DNA of 42,241 nucleotides, taken from the NCBI GenBank assembly GCA_021802205.1, contig JAKAAT010000009.1, positions 1 through 42,241 on the forward strand. Direction: 5' to 3'. The position numbers were made by a program, and so were the translations under genes. Shown here piece by piece: positions 18,124 through 28,281 of the stretch. Below the pieces are notes generated by a model. That model saw only the letters and a program-made list of their open reading frames with translations, was not told where the DNA came from and did not search any database. The stretch is from Thermoplasmata archaeon (lineage in GTDB: Archaea > Thermoplasmatota > Thermoplasmata > Thermoplasmatales > Thermoplasmataceae). The first letter of the stretch is position 1. The number at the start of each line of letters is the position of its first letter.

Positions 18124-18324
18124 TTAAGCCTTTGTTATTCCAATAACCCACAGAAACATGGTTAGGGCAAACGACATGCCGAGGATGATTGCAAGCACGT
18201 CAATTAATAAAAAATTGGCGAGGTAAAATTTGAAATTGGAAATTATATATACGACGAAAATAACTGTAATAACTCCTATAATGACATTTGCCCTTATCAA
18301 ATTTTTAACAGTCTTATTTTTCAT
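18124..18324 (-). CDS. Small two-helix membrane protein, unknown
   Basis: Sixty-six residues with two hydrophobic helices (about 10-30 and 36-62) and a basic N-terminus. The family is not recognised. An ATATTATTTTAT box lies about 21 nt before the ATG, so this gene probably begins the operon running through the PPC protein, queE, folE and queD. Support is codon continuity, position and promoter rather than homology. Confidence 0.5.
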   Translation of the reverse strand: MKNKTVKNLIRANVIIGVITVIFVVYIISNFKFYLANFLLIDVLAIILGMSFALTMFLWVIGITKA

Positions 18325-18369
18325 TATTGTGTATCATAAAATAATATAACTATTTTTTTTAAATTAATT

Positions 18370-18942
18370 TCAATTATCAATCATGGAAACAAAATATTCA
18401 TGTATTCTGTTATCTCCTGTGAGTTCAGGGTGAAACGTCATTGCAAGTATATTATTTTCCCTGACAATTACGGGGCTACCGTTCACAGTGGCCATGATCA
18501 TAGAATTGCCCGGTGATTCTATTCCAGGTGCTCTTATAAAAACAGCATTGAAATTCCCTATGTCTTCAATGTTAATGGATTGTATAAATGAGTTAATCTG
18601 TCTCCCATAGGCATTTCTCTTTATTGTTATATCTATAAGGTTCATACCATTTACCCTGTTATCTCCGGTATCCCTGGAGATGAGTATGGCACCGGCACAG
18701 GTTCCCATTACAGGCATTCCTGACACGGCCATTTCATAAATTTTTTCATACATACCTGATTTCTTCAGGATTTTGTATATTACCGTGCTCTCGCCGCCGG
18801 GTATAATCAAACCTGAAAGACCATGAAGATTTTCAATGGTTTTAACGTTTACAGGGTCAACATTATATTTTTTATGCAAATGCATTATCATCTGGAAATG
18901 CTCTGAAACATCACCCTGAATATTCAGTACACCAATCTTCAT
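18370..18942 (-). CDS. pdxT: Pyridoxal 5'-phosphate synthase glutaminase subunit
   Basis: Class I glutamine amidotransferase that supplies ammonia to PdxS for de novo vitamin B6 synthesis. The 190 residues contain the oxyanion GGEST motif (49-53), nucleophile Cys82 in MGTCAG, and the His171/Glu173 pair in FHPEL. It starts with the canonical MKIGVLNIQGD. It follows pdxS by 14 nt on the same strand. Every expected catalytic residue is present and the length is normal. Confidence 0.95.
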   Translation of the reverse strand: MKIGVLNIQGDVSEHFQMIMHLHKKYNVDPVNVKTIENLHGLSGLIIPGGESTVIYKILKKSGMYEKIYEMAVSGMPVMGTCAGAILISRDTGDNRVNGMNLIDITIKRNAYGRQINSFIQSINIEDIGNFNAVFIRAPGIESPGNSMIMATVNGSPVIVRENNILAMTFHPELTGDNRIHEYFVSMIDN

Positions 18943-18956
18943 TGTTATATCATTCC

Positions 18957-19949
18957 TTATCTATTCTGTAATTTTTCTATTTCTGATATGTCCAGTCCAT
19001 GCATTCCCTCAAGGCCGGAGGATATATCACCAAGCAGTTTGTAATCTTCGAAATTCTCCGTGGCATCTACTATGGCATTCGCCATTTTTTGTGGGTCCTG
19101 CGATTTAAATATTCCACTCCCTACAAATACACCATCCATACCCATTTTCATCATGAGTGCAGCATCAGCCGGTGTTGCAATTCCACCAGCGGCAAAATTA
19201 ACAAGTGGTAATCTTTTCAGACGTTTGATTTCCTTTATTACTTTAAATATCTCGTTTGATATCTCCCGGAAATCCATGCCGTAATAAACGTTATTATATG
19301 GCATTTTGCCTGATTCCCCGTAGAGGTCCTCTGATGTCAGTTCCCTGAGAGTAACATAACTCTTGGAAATATTTTCTGTAATTTTAAATAATTCATCGTT
19401 TGTAAGTGAATTCAATATGTATATTCCATCGGTTACCGTCCTTATATGCCTTACCGCTTCTATTATATTGCCCGTGCCTGCTTCTCCCTTTGTTCGAATC
19501 ATTGCAGCACCCTCGAATATTCTCCTGACCGCCTCGGGGAAGGTTCTGGCTCCGCAAACTACCGGTACTTTATAGAGTTTTTTGTTTATATGGTAAAACG
19601 GATCTGCCGGTGTGAGAACCTCACTTTCATCCAGCATATCAACTCCAAGCGATTCAAGTATTGAAGCCTCGCTGAGATGACCTATTCTGACCTTGGCCAT
19701 TACTGGTATTGAAACTGCGTCAAGGATTTCCTTTACCTTTAATGGATCAGACATTCTCGCTACACCGCCCTGTGCCCTTATATCGGATGGAACCCTTTCC
19801 AGAGCCATTACAGAAACTGCTCCCGCCTTTTCTGCTATTTTAGCCTGTTCGGCATTGGTTACATCCATAACAACACCGCCCTTGGTCATCTTTGCAAAAC
19901 CACGTTTTAAAAGTTCATCGCCGAATTTCATATTTTTAAGGTCTAACAT
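18957..19949 (-). CDS. pdxS: Pyridoxal 5'-phosphate synthase lyase subunit
   Basis: Condenses ribose 5-phosphate (or ribulose 5-phosphate), glyceraldehyde 3-phosphate and ammonia to PLP in a dodecamer with PdxT. The 330-residue TIM barrel shows Asp29 (VMDVTN), the Schiff-base Lys86 (VMAKVRIGH) and the [11 protein letters not shown] and RTKGEAGTG phosphate-binding loops. It is somewhat longer than the roughly 295-residue bacterial forms, as in other archaea. First gene of pdxST, with a palindromic CGTATATACG TATA element about 25 nt upstream, divergent from mdh. Confidence 0.95.
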   Translation of the reverse strand: MLDLKNMKFGDELLKRGFAKMTKGGVVMDVTNAEQAKIAEKAGAVSVMALERVPSDIRAQGGVARMSDPLKVKEILDAVSIPVMAKVRIGHLSEASILESLGVDMLDESEVLTPADPFYHINKKLYKVPVVCGARTFPEAVRRIFEGAAMIRTKGEAGTGNIIEAVRHIRTVTDGIYILNSLTNDELFKITENISKSYVTLRELTSEDLYGESGKMPYNNVYYGMDFREISNEIFKVIKEIKRLKRLPLVNFAAGGIATPADAALMMKMGMDGVFVGSGIFKSQDPQKMANAIVDATENFEDYKLLGDISSGLEGMHGLDISEIEKLQNR

Positions 19950-19969
19950 AATAAAACATTATCATTATT

Positions 19970-19979
19970 ACGTATATAC
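19970..19979 (-). promoter_or_regulatory. TATA box of pdxST
   Basis: CGTATATACG is centred about 25 nt before the pdxS ATG, the expected spacing for a leaderless archaeal transcript. Confidence 0.55.
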
Positions 19980-20030
19980 GCTTTATTAGAGCTTCTTAAA
20001 AATCCCGAATACTTTCAGGTTAATACAAAA

Positions 20031-20039
20031 ATATTTAAT
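20031..20039 (+). promoter_or_regulatory. TATA box of the malate dehydrogenase gene
   Basis: ATATTTAAT is centred 25 nt before ATG 20060 and back-to-back with the pdxST promoter. Confidence 0.6.
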
Positions 20040-20059
20040 TTTAATGACTATATCATATC

Positions 20060-21028
20060 ATGGACAAAACGATTTCTATTATTGGGGCAGGAGCAGTAGG
20101 AGCAAGTGTGGCACAGGTTCTGGCTATTAAGGACATTGCAGATATCAAAATCTTTGATATTGTTGATGGAGTAGCACAGGGAAAGGCACTGGATATCCAG
20201 GAGGGAGCTCCACACTTCGGTTTTGATTGCAAATTGCAGGGATTCTGCACACAGGATTCCACGGTATACAAGAATCTGAAAGGATCAGATGTTATAGTTG
20301 TTACTGCAGGTTTAGCAAGAAAACCAGGCATGAGCAGGGATGACCTTCTAGTAAAAAATATAGGAATAATGAAGGATGTGGGAGAGCAGATAAAGAAATA
20401 CTCACCTGATTCAATTATCATAGCTGTAACAAATCCGGCCGATATAATGGCATATGCACTTCAGAAGGCATCCGGAATCAGCCCTGAGAGGGTAATAGGC
20501 CTTGGTGGTTCACTGGATAGTTCAAGATTCAGAACGTTTCTGGCAGAGGCTCTCGATGTATCGGTCAGGGATGTTAACGCGTTCGTTATCGGTGGACATG
20601 GTGATGATATGGTTCCATTCATACATTATTCCAGTGTTTCAGGAATACCGATTTCCAATCTACTGAGCAAGGAAAAGATCGATGAAATCATAAAGAGAAC
20701 AAGATTCGGCGGTGGAGAAATCCTGAATTATTACAAAACAGGAACGGCATTCTATGCACCTTCCATATCCATATCTGTCATGGTTGAATCAGTGATAAAC
20801 GACGAGAAAAGGGTAATTCCCTGTGCTGCCTATCTCACTGGAAAGCACGCTGAGAAGTATAAGATAAGCAATAAATTCATCGGGGTTCCCATAAAAATCG
20901 GCAAACACGGGGTTGAGGAGATATATGACCTTGAGTTCAGTGAAGAGGATGCAAAGGAATGGATCAAAAGCGTTGATTCAGTGAACAAAAATTGCAAACT
21001 GGCTGATGACTACTTCGCATCTCACTGA
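20060..21028 (+). CDS. mdh: Malate dehydrogenase (LDH-like type)
   Basis: Oxidises malate to oxaloacetate in the TCA cycle. The 322-residue protein has the Rossmann GAGAVGAS motif (10-17), an acidic end to the second strand (KIFDI) predicting NAD preference, the substrate loop ARKPGMSRDD whose arginines bind malate, TNPAD, and the catalytic HGD in GGHGDDMVP. The arginine in the loop, rather than glutamine, favours malate over lactate. It is directly upstream of the succinate dehydrogenase genes, and its leaderless promoter may also supply them. Confidence 0.94.
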   Translation: MDKTISIIGAGAVGASVAQVLAIKDIADIKIFDIVDGVAQGKALDIQEGAPHFGFDCKLQGFCTQDSTVYKNLKGSDVIVVTAGLARKPGMSRDDLLVKNIGIMKDVGEQIKKYSPDSIIIAVTNPADIMAYALQKASGISPERVIGLGGSLDSSRFRTFLAEALDVSVRDVNAFVIGGHGDDMVPFIHYSSVSGIPISNLLSKEKIDEIIKRTRFGGGEILNYYKTGTAFYAPSISISVMVESVINDEKRVIPCAAYLTGKHAEKYKISNKFIGVPIKIGKHGVEEIYDLEFSEEDAKEWIKSVDSVNKNCKLADDYFASH

Positions 21029-21084
21029 AAACAGTGTTAATCAAAAATTTTATATTTTATTTCATACTAACATAAAAAATATAT

Positions 21085-21095
21085 ACTGGTGGTAA
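21085..21095 (+). promoter_or_regulatory. Ribosome binding site before sdhA
   Basis: A TGGTGGTAA stretch lies a few bases before ATG 21100, preceded by a TTTTATATTTT box near 21048. Unlike its leaderless neighbours, sdhA has a short leader and a ribosome site. Confidence 0.45.
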
Positions 21096-21099
21096 TTTC

Positions 21100-22794
21100 A
21101 TGGAAAAAAAAGAATATGATGCAGTTATTTTAGGAGGAGGTTTGGCAGGTCTCATGGCCGCCAATATAGTTGCAGCTGCAGGTTTTTCAGTGGCTGTTGT
21201 TTCAAAGGTGTTTCCTACGAGGTCACACTCAGCAGCTGCAGAAGGTGGCATAGCAGCATATATAATGGGAAATTCAGATCCCAATGATGATCCGGATTTC
21301 ATGTCATACGATGAGGTAAAGGGTGGCGACTATCTTGTGGATCAGGATGCAGCTGAATTACTCTCAAAGAAATCCGGGGATATAGTAAACCTTCTGGATG
21401 CATGGGGGGCTCCTTTCAACAGGCAGCCGGACGGAAGAATTGCACTGAGGTATTTCGGTGGGCAGACATACCCGAGAACAAGATTCATCGCAGATAAAAC
21501 CGGTATGGCACTTTTACACACATTGTTTGAACATTCAACAGGATTCAAAAACATAGAATATTATAATGAATACTATGTTCTGGATATAGTAAAGGAAGGA
21601 AATAATGTCAACGGACTTGTTGCAATGGAAATGAAAACATTGAATCCCATATACCTGAAATCCAGGGCACTGCTGATTGCATCCGGCGGAATAGGAATGA
21701 TGTACAAGCACACAACAAACAGCTATATTAATACCGGAGACGGGCAGGGCATAGCCTTAAGGTCCGGAGTTGCGCTGAAAGATCCTGAATTTGTACAGTT
21801 CCATCCCACCGGACTCTATCCATCAGATATTCTTATCAGTGAGGCTGCAAGGGCAGAGGGAGCTATATTAAAGAACAATAAGGGAGAAAGGTTCATGGCA
21901 AAGTATGCCCCACATAAATTCGACCTGGCGCCAAGAGATATAGTGTCAAGGTCAATGACCATTGAAATAAGAGAGGGTAGGGGTTTTGAAGGCGGTTACC
22001 TTGGACTTGATTTAAGGCATCTAGGAAAGAAGTATATAATAGAAAGACTTGCCCTGGCATACGATGCTGCAAAGAATTTCTCCGGTGTGGACGCCTCTGA
22101 GGAAATGATACCGGTAAGGCCTGCACAGCATTATTTCATGGGCGGCATAGATGTGGATACCACCGGAACAAATCATGATCTAAATGGTGTATTTTCCGCG
22201 GGCGAGTCTGCCTGTGTTTCAGTACACGGCGCAAACAGGCTCGGTTCCAATTCCCTGCTTGAAACTGTTGTATACGGAAGAGAAACGGGAAATACCATGG
22301 TCGAATTCCTGAAATCACATAAAAATGTTGAAACAAACAGCAACGTTGATCCCATTGTTGACGCAGCCTATGCCTACATAAAGAGGGAAACAGGAGAACA
22401 TTTCGGTGTGCTTACCGAAGAGCTCAGGGATATAATGTGGGATAACGTAGGAATATTCAGGGATAATGACAAGCTGGCTGAAGCAGTCTCAAAAATCAAA
22501 GATCTGAGAGTAAGAGCCAGGTCCATGTATGTTACAGATAAAACATCCAATTATAATACTGAATTATTCAATGCACTGGAAACCAGAAACATGCTTGATG
22601 TTGCATACACAATGGCAACAGCAGCACTCAACAGAACTGAAACAAGGGGTGCCCACTTCAGGGATGATTACCCCACAAGGGATGACCAGAACTGGATGAA
22701 GCATACATTAACCTACCTAGCGGGTGATGAAATTAAAATATCATATAAGCCTGTAACATATACAAGGTGGAAGCCTGAAGCGAGGGTGTATTAA
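21100..22794 (+). CDS. sdhA: Succinate dehydrogenase/fumarate reductase flavoprotein subunit
   Basis: Oxidises succinate to fumarate at a covalently bound FAD. In 564 residues: the dinucleotide motif GGGLAGL near 12, the flavinylation histidine in [11 protein letters not shown] (about residue 46), the HPTG substrate motif, the catalytic arginine region REGRGF and the C-terminal [13 protein letters not shown]. Stop and sdhB start abut, so translation is coupled. Forms a four-gene operon sdhA-B-C-D after mdh. The set lacks conventional haem-b anchor genes. Confidence 0.95.
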   Translation: MEKKEYDAVILGGGLAGLMAANIVAAAGFSVAVVSKVFPTRSHSAAAEGGIAAYIMGNSDPNDDPDFMSYDEVKGGDYLVDQDAAELLSKKSGDIVNLLDAWGAPFNRQPDGRIALRYFGGQTYPRTRFIADKTGMALLHTLFEHSTGFKNIEYYNEYYVLDIVKEGNNVNGLVAMEMKTLNPIYLKSRALLIASGGIGMMYKHTTNSYINTGDGQGIALRSGVALKDPEFVQFHPTGLYPSDILISEAARAEGAILKNNKGERFMAKYAPHKFDLAPRDIVSRSMTIEIREGRGFEGGYLGLDLRHLGKKYIIERLALAYDAAKNFSGVDASEEMIPVRPAQHYFMGGIDVDTTGTNHDLNGVFSAGESACVSVHGANRLGSNSLLETVVYGRETGNTMVEFLKSHKNVETNSNVDPIVDAAYAYIKRETGEHFGVLTEELRDIMWDNVGIFRDNDKLAEAVSKIKDLRVRARSMYVTDKTSNYNTELFNALETRNMLDVAYTMATAALNRTETRGAHFRDDYPTRDDQNWMKHTLTYLAGDEIKISYKPVTYTRWKPEARVY

Positions 22795-23736
22795 ATGGAA
22801 GAAAAAGAAATAACCGTGAATATAAAGAAATATAATGATAAGGACGGTGCATTCTGGAAGTCCTACAAACTCAAGGCAGATAAATACACGCAGATGACAG
22901 AGGTGCTCAGAAGAATAAAATCAGAACAGGACCCATCTCTGGCATACCGTGCATCCTGCCATATGGCGGTCTGTGGAAGCTGTTCAATGAAGATAAATGG
23001 TATTCCATCACTGGCATGCAGGACAATTGCATTGCAGGCAGTCAATGAAAAGAATGAAATAAATGTTGAGAGCATGGATTATTATCCCGGAGTCAGGGAC
23101 CTCATTACAGATATAGACGGCTTCTACGATAAAATCTACAAGGTAATGCCCAGACTCATAGCAGATGAATCGGTACTTATGGGAGAGAACGAGCAGCGCA
23201 TGACCCCGGAAGATCAGACTGAAGTCTGGAAGTTCCAGGAATGCATATACTGCGGATTATGTGTATCGGCATGCCCATCCGTAAAAGAGGATGAAAAATT
23301 CCTTGGTCCTGCGGCTCACGCCAAGGGATTCAGATTTATCGATGATGTTAGGGATACAAAAAAGCAGGAGCGTATAGAACTTCTCATGGACAGTGCATAC
23401 AGATGCACATCATGCTATATGTGTTATGAGGTATGCCCACAGGATGTGCAACCTGTAATCGCAATCAAAAAAACAAAGAACTATCTTGATCAGTATAAGG
23501 GAGATACCCCTGTAACAGTCATGGCCAGAAAACATGATGATACTATAGTAAATCTGATAGAAACAACAGGCAAGATAAAGGAATCAACGCTCTTCCTGAA
23601 AACTTTTGGATTCGGCGAAGCAATGAGAGACGCAGTAGATATGCTTAAAACAGGTAAATTTAAATATGCCTTTGAGAAAGACAGTAAAGTCAAAAACATG
23701 AGTGAAATAAAAAATATGATGGGTGAAAAGAAATGA
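22795..23736 (+). CDS. sdhB: Succinate dehydrogenase iron-sulfur subunit, 4Fe-4S-type third centre
   Basis: Carries electrons from FAD through three clusters. The 2Fe-2S cysteines are 55, 60, 63 and 75; a 4Fe-4S motif is 150, 153, 156 and 160 ([12 protein letters not shown]). The last motif is [12 protein letters not shown] (204, 207, 210, 214). Classical SdhB has no cysteine at the position equivalent to 207 and holds a 3Fe-4S centre, so a second 4Fe-4S cluster is expected here, as described for Sulfolobales enzymes with SdhE-type subunits. The roughly 90-residue C-terminal extension after this motif is longer than in E. coli. Confidence 0.92.
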   Translation: MEEKEITVNIKKYNDKDGAFWKSYKLKADKYTQMTEVLRRIKSEQDPSLAYRASCHMAVCGSCSMKINGIPSLACRTIALQAVNEKNEINVESMDYYPGVRDLITDIDGFYDKIYKVMPRLIADESVLMGENEQRMTPEDQTEVWKFQECIYCGLCVSACPSVKEDEKFLGPAAHAKGFRFIDDVRDTKKQERIELLMDSAYRCTSCYMCYEVCPQDVQPVIAIKKTKNYLDQYKGDTPVTVMARKHDDTIVNLIETTGKIKESTLFLKTFGFGEAMRDAVDMLKTGKFKYAFEKDSKVKNMSEIKNMMGEKK

Positions 23737-24608
23737 AAGTAGCATATTATCCGGGATGTGCTTCCCATGGAATAGCAAAGGATGTGGATATAGCGACGCA
23801 AATGATAGCAAAGGATCTTGATCTGGAACTTATGGAGGTTGATGACTGGAACTGCTGCGGTGGGGGCTTCATGGATGATAAGAACGAGGCAGTCCACGCA
23901 TCCCTTAATCTGAGAAATCTGGAGAAGGTTGAGAAGATGGGCTATAATAAGATGGCAACTCCATGCAGCGTATGCCTGAATTCCCATAAGATAGCCGCTG
24001 ACAAGTATGAAAATGATCCTGTACTGAAGGAGGATGTTGACGAAAGGCTCAAGGAAGCCAACATGGAAGAATACGACAACGGCGTTGAATCAGAGCACTT
24101 CATATGGGTTCTGATCCGGGATGTTGGTATTGACAATATAAGGAAACACGTCAAAAGGCCGCTTACAGGACTAAAGGTTGGAACATACTATGGATGCCAG
24201 CTTCTCAGACCATCCAATGTTATGGGCTTTGAATCGGCATTCAATCCCCACAGTGTCATGGATCTTGTGGCTGCAACAGGTGCGACTCCCGTAGCTTTCC
24301 CAATGAAAACAGCATGCTGCGGCTTTCCACTTATGGGGTCAAACCCCACGGTTGCACTGAAGATGGCAAATAATATACTGTCCAGTGCAAGAAACGAGGG
24401 TTCTGAAATTCTTGTGCATCCCTGCTCGCTGTGCCACCTGCAGCTGGATGTTACACAGGATAAAATCCAGAGGCAGTTCAAACAGGACTGGAGGCTTCCA
24501 GCTGTATACATAACACAGCTCATAGGTCTATCCTTCGGGTACACGCCGAAGCAGCTGGGAATGTCAAAGGGATCCATAGAATATCTGAAGTCCAGAGGGA
24601 TATCATGA
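23733..24608 (+). CDS. sdhC: Succinate dehydrogenase HdrB-like CCG-domain subunit
   Basis: A 291-residue protein with two cysteine-rich CCG domains, like heterodisulfide reductase subunit B and the SdhC/SdhE subunit of archaeal class E succinate dehydrogenases. The first domain has PGCASHG, NCCGGGF and PCSVC; the second has YGCQLL, ACCGFP and HPCSLC, so both sets look complete and would hold noncubane iron-sulfur centres. It overlaps sdhB by four bases. No transmembrane helix is seen, so it would attach the enzyme to the membrane peripherally or pass electrons to a soluble or quinone partner. Confidence 0.9.
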   Translation: MKVAYYPGCASHGIAKDVDIATQMIAKDLDLELMEVDDWNCCGGGFMDDKNEAVHASLNLRNLEKVEKMGYNKMATPCSVCLNSHKIAADKYENDPVLKEDVDERLKEANMEEYDNGVESEHFIWVLIRDVGIDNIRKHVKRPLTGLKVGTYYGCQLLRPSNVMGFESAFNPHSVMDLVAATGATPVAFPMKTACCGFPLMGSNPTVALKMANNILSSARNEGSEILVHPCSLCHLQLDVTQDKIQRQFKQDWRLPAVYITQLIGLSFGYTPKQLGMSKGSIEYLKSRGIS

Positions 24609-24952
24609 ACTACGCAGACCTTTTAAAGGGTACGGAAGTTACCGGGCAATCAGAAATACCTCCTAGACCTGGGGATAAACCCTTTGCAACGGAGGTTTAT
24701 TACAAGAAGGATGACCTATTCTACGGTAAATTACATGTACGGAAGTTGAACAACGCAATGTATCTATCTGTAATATCAAAGATTCCATTCAACTGGAAAC
24801 AGCTTGTTGGGGACATGAAATTTGCAGGTACGGTTGTAGATTCTGCAGGCGGTCTTCTCTGGTTGAAGGAGAATGAAAATACAATAGGAAATGATCTAGC
24901 ATATCTTGAAAAATACCTTACCGATATGAAAAACAAAGAAACTAAAAATTAA
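24605..24952 (+). CDS. Small fourth subunit of archaeal-type succinate dehydrogenase (putative)
   Basis: A 115-residue soluble protein that overlaps sdhC by four bases (ATGA), so it is almost certainly part of the same complex. Class E succinate dehydrogenase operons usually carry a small fourth gene called sdhD or sdhF. The sequence has no transmembrane helix, no cysteine and no haem ligand pattern. Assignment rests on position and size; the role, perhaps membrane docking or assembly, is unknown. Confidence 0.7.
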   Translation: MNYADLLKGTEVTGQSEIPPRPGDKPFATEVYYKKDDLFYGKLHVRKLNNAMYLSVISKIPFNWKQLVGDMKFAGTVVDSAGGLLWLKENENTIGNDLAYLEKYLTDMKNKETKN

Positions 24953-24975
24953 ATTTTTATATTAAATTAATAAAT

Positions 24976-25920
24976 TTATTCAACGTCCTTTTCAGAGAAT
25001 GTTTTAATAGGGTCTACTATGGTATATCCATCCTTATCTGCTACTTCCTGCAAAGCAGGTGGATATTTCAGATACTCCGGAACTATTCCTGCAAGTCTGT
25101 TGGTATAGCTTGGAATAGTGTTGTTTTCATAGAATATGCCTATGGGTATATGGTCTCCCCATTCCAGTGATTTTCTGTAACCAGTGTCAAATTTTTCCTC
25201 ATCTTCTTCTTTCTTATTAACAACCGGATCCCATGATTTATCATCCTCAAGTTTGTAGACACGCTGCCTGTACCAGTCCAGTGTATTTACATCATTGTAT
25301 GTAGGGCATGGCTGTAATACCTCTATTACTGCTGACCCCTCATGTTTTATAGCCCTTTCTATAATATATGACAACTGCTTTATTTCTGATGAGAATGCTC
25401 TTGCCACGAATGAATATCCGGAAGCCATAGCAAGTGTGATAGGATTTATCTTCCCCATTATATTTGGCCTTGCAAGGCTTTTTACCTTCTCTCCAAGTGG
25501 TAGTGTCGGTGCTGCCTGTCCCTTCGTCAGTCCGTAAACCGAGTTATTATATAGTATTACCTTTACACCGGAATTCCTTCTACCCTCTCCCACGAAATGT
25601 CCTGCTCCAATGCTGAGAAGGTCTCCATCCCCTCCCATTACCAGAACATTCAAATTGGGATTGGAAAGTTTAACGCCCACTGCATAGGGTATAGCCCTTC
25701 CGTGCAGTGTATGGACTCCCGCAATATTCAAATAATGTGGAGTTTTTCCCGAGCAGCCTATACCTGATACTGCAACCACATCATCAGGATCCATTTTCAT
25801 GTTGGAAAGTGCCTGTGTAACTGCGCTAACTATACCGAAGTCACCGCATCCAGGGCACCAGTCAATTGTTATATTATTCCTGAAGTTGTATTTGCCCTTG
25901 TCTTCTACTCCTTTCTGCAT
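24976..25920 (-). CDS. 2-oxoacid:ferredoxin oxidoreductase, beta subunit
   Basis: Thiamine-diphosphate and 4Fe-4S subunit of the CoA-acylating ketoacid oxidoreductase. The cluster cysteines lie in [10 protein letters not shown] and GIGCSGK, with a fourth further on (QPCPTYND), and [10 protein letters not shown] plus [11 protein letters not shown] bind ThDP-Mg. The ORF track starts at GTG 25929, which lies inside an AAGGTGAT ribosome site; ATG 25920 follows it, giving 314 residues. The alpha gene ends ten bases before. Substrate is probably 2-oxoglutarate and possibly pyruvate, as the Sulfolobus-type enzyme is broad. Confidence 0.92.
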   Translation of the reverse strand: MQKGVEDKGKYNFRNNITIDWCPGCGDFGIVSAVTQALSNMKMDPDDVVAVSGIGCSGKTPHYLNIAGVHTLHGRAIPYAVGVKLSNPNLNVLVMGGDGDLLSIGAGHFVGEGRRNSGVKVILYNNSVYGLTKGQAAPTLPLGEKVKSLARPNIMGKINPITLAMASGYSFVARAFSSEIKQLSYIIERAIKHEGSAVIEVLQPCPTYNDVNTLDWYRQRVYKLEDDKSWDPVVNKKEEDEEKFDTGYRKSLEWGDHIPIGIFYENNTIPSYTNRLAGIVPEYLKYPPALQEVADKDGYTIVDPIKTFSEKDVE

Positions 25921-25930
25921 TTTTATCACC

Positions 25931-27829
25931 TTATGACCCTTCCTGGAGTACTTCCAGCGCGGTCTTCTTTTCCATTATATTCTTTGTAGACTTCAGAACC
26001 TCATCTAATGTCATATGCCTTCCATTGTATTTAAGGATAAAGTTTTCTATATTTATCCCTGTAAACATTCTGATTACCTTTGCTGCCTGCCCGGTCATAT
26101 TGCTTTCGACATCTATTATCAGATGGGAGTTCTTTAATACCTTTGCCACATATTCAGCCGGGAATGGCTCAAACATTCTGAGATACAGAAGATTTGCCGA
26201 TATTCCCTGTTTCTTCAGTTCACTTATTGTATCGATGAGCAGGCTCTTCTGGCTTCCCCATGTAACATATGTTATATCTGCATTTTCATCTCCGTAAAGA
26301 ACTGCCTTGTCTTCCAGTGGTATTTCCCTGTCAGCTGTAACCAGTTTCTGCATTCTTTTTTCCATCATCTTATCCCTCATTGCAGAATCCTCTGTTACAT
26401 GACCGAGTTCATCGTGCTCATCACCGGTCATCCAGAATATATCCTTTCCGAATACACCGTATGGGGAAATTCCATTCTCAGTATCAAGGGAATATCTCTT
26501 AAAATTCTCATGGTTTGTATTCTCATTGTATTTTACGATTTTTACCTTTTTCACATCTATTTCAGGAACAAGGTCCATTGTGTTTGCCAGTGTTTTATCA
26601 ATTAAATGTATTACCGGCATCTGGTATCTCTGGGCATAATTAAGTGATTTCATACCATCGTAGATGCATTCTTCCATGTCTCCCGATGATATTACCATTT
26701 TCGGGAACTCACCGTGTCCTGTATTCAGTGCGAATAATAGATCCGCCTGTCCGTTCCTTGTGGGTAAACCTGTTGACGGACCACCTCTCTGGTAGAATGT
26801 GATTACCACGGGTATTTCTGTCATTCCTGCATATCCTATTCCCTCTGCCATGAGCGAGAATCCAGGTCCGGAAGTTGCTGTTGCGCTTCTTGTTCCGGTC
26901 AGTGCAGCACCGTTTGCCATATTGATTGCCGATAATTCATCCTCACACTGGACAACAACAAGGCCTGCCTTGTTTACTATTTTATCAGCGTTTTGAAGAA
27001 ATTTCATATCCTCATGACTTTCCAGCAGGGTGCTTTCATCGCTTGCAGGTGTAATTGGATAGTAAGTCTGGAATCTTAGGCCACCCATTAATTTGCCCAG
27101 AGCTGTTGCATCATTGCCCGTTAATAGCATTCTGGGTATTGCGGGATATGTGGGAAGTGTTGCCACTTTCAATGGTGATTTCTCAACATAGTCATATGCC
27201 GCCCTTATAACCTTTATATTGGATTCCACTACCTTGGGTTTTTTCTTGAATGCGAATTTAATACCATCATCAGCGTGTTCCTCATCAAGCCCCAGTAGTG
27301 CAAGGGTTGTGCCTGCGCCCAGTGTATTGTAATACCGGTTTGCCGGGCCATCATGTACATTCTCATTTATGAGCTTATCAAACGGTATGGCGATTACATC
27401 AATTCCGGTGCTCTTAAAGTAATCCAGAACTCCCTTAACATCAAATGAAAGATTTTTTTCAGCCAGTTCATCCTGGATTCTGCCCATTGTATCGGATGTG
27501 ATCATTCTTGCATTTTTAAGGTTGAATGTATTGAAAGCCGAATCATAAACAACTTTGGAACCCTTCGCCACATCGAACATATGTTCGAAAAGCGTATCAG
27601 GATCCAGAGCCACCATAATATCGACAGGATATTTCAGTGATTTTGGCCTCTCATGCATTATTCTAAAATGTATATAGCTATGTCTTCCCTTTATATTGGA
27701 ATGGAATTCTCTTATTCCGTAAATATTATAGCCTGCCAAAGAAAATGCCATGCTAATCATATTTGCAGCACTATCTATTCCTCCCCCCTGTGGACCTCCC
27801 ACAAGTAGATTGATATCAGTTTCCTGCAT
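25931..27829 (-). CDS. 2-oxoacid:ferredoxin oxidoreductase, fused gamma-alpha subunit
   Basis: A 632-residue fusion: a gamma-like domain (about 1-190; [10 protein letters not shown] at the start) joined to the alpha domain (about 220-632) with the YPITP signature at 257-261. This ab-type arrangement with its separate beta gene is typical of aerobic archaea such as Sulfolobus, and reduces ferredoxin while making acyl-CoA from 2-oxoacids. Placed between the sdh and suc genes, it would act as the 2-oxoglutarate step of the TCA cycle. ATG 27829 fits the family N-terminus. Confidence 0.93.
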   Translation of the reverse strand: MQETDINLLVGGPQGGGIDSAANMISMAFSLAGYNIYGIREFHSNIKGRHSYIHFRIMHERPKSLKYPVDIMVALDPDTLFEHMFDVAKGSKVVYDSAFNTFNLKNARMITSDTMGRIQDELAEKNLSFDVKGVLDYFKSTGIDVIAIPFDKLINENVHDGPANRYYNTLGAGTTLALLGLDEEHADDGIKFAFKKKPKVVESNIKVIRAAYDYVEKSPLKVATLPTYPAIPRMLLTGNDATALGKLMGGLRFQTYYPITPASDESTLLESHEDMKFLQNADKIVNKAGLVVVQCEDELSAINMANGAALTGTRSATATSGPGFSLMAEGIGYAGMTEIPVVITFYQRGGPSTGLPTRNGQADLLFALNTGHGEFPKMVISSGDMEECIYDGMKSLNYAQRYQMPVIHLIDKTLANTMDLVPEIDVKKVKIVKYNENTNHENFKRYSLDTENGISPYGVFGKDIFWMTGDEHDELGHVTEDSAMRDKMMEKRMQKLVTADREIPLEDKAVLYGDENADITYVTWGSQKSLLIDTISELKKQGISANLLYLRMFEPFPAEYVAKVLKNSHLIIDVESNMTGQAAKVIRMFTGINIENFILKYNGRHMTLDEVLKSTKNIMEKKTALEVLQEGS

Positions 27830-27952
27830 TGTTACCGTATGATAAGCCTAATTTAATTTAAAAACTTTACCATCGGATTATAAGTATACGATTTTAAATA
27901 GATGAATTTTTCAGCGCAAAAATCTGTATTTTATGTATAAATATTGAATATT

Positions 27953-28237
27953 TTATATATATTTCAACCATTCCATGACAGGATCATCATCACCAATGTT
28001 AATTTCCGTCTGCCCCAGTGCAGATGTTGTTACGAATTTTGTAAAATACGCTATACCATTACTGATATATCCATACATTACATGCTCTACACTTTCTCCG
28101 TCGGGAAAATGCGCCTCCGCCTCCGGTGTATTTGGAACAAAGTGAAGGTCAAAGTCATTTCCATGTATGTACAATCTATATGATGAATTCTCCATGACAT
28201 AGTTCTGTAATTTTTCTAGGTTTATATTAGGTTGCAT
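27953..28237 (-). CDS. Hypothetical 94-residue protein
   Basis: Not recognised. An acidic, soluble single-domain protein with a YRLYIHGNDFDLHFVP core and alternating hydrophobic pattern that suggests beta strands. A strong TATA box sits 25 nt upstream of the ATG, so it is probably expressed alone, between sucD and the oxidoreductase genes and on the same strand. A link with the TCA genes is only positional. Confidence 0.55.
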   Translation of the reverse strand: MQPNINLEKLQNYVMENSSYRLYIHGNDFDLHFVPNTPEAEAHFPDGESVEHVMYGYISNGIAYFTKFVTTSALGQTEINIGDDDPVMEWLKYI

Positions 28238-28255
28238 AGGATGAAATCAAAGCAA

Positions 28256-28270
28256 AATATATAAATATAA
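28256..28270 (-). promoter_or_regulatory. TATA box of the 94-residue hypothetical gene
   Basis: TTATATTTATATATT on the minus strand is centred about 25 nt before ATG 28237, predicting a leaderless transcript. Confidence 0.55.
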
Positions 28271-28281
28271 CATTTTAAAGA

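Noticed and set aside
23490-23987. 165-residue minus-strand ORF over the sdhB/sdhC junction
   Set aside because: It is antisense to two overlapping conserved genes and has low-complexity content typical of a shadow frame.
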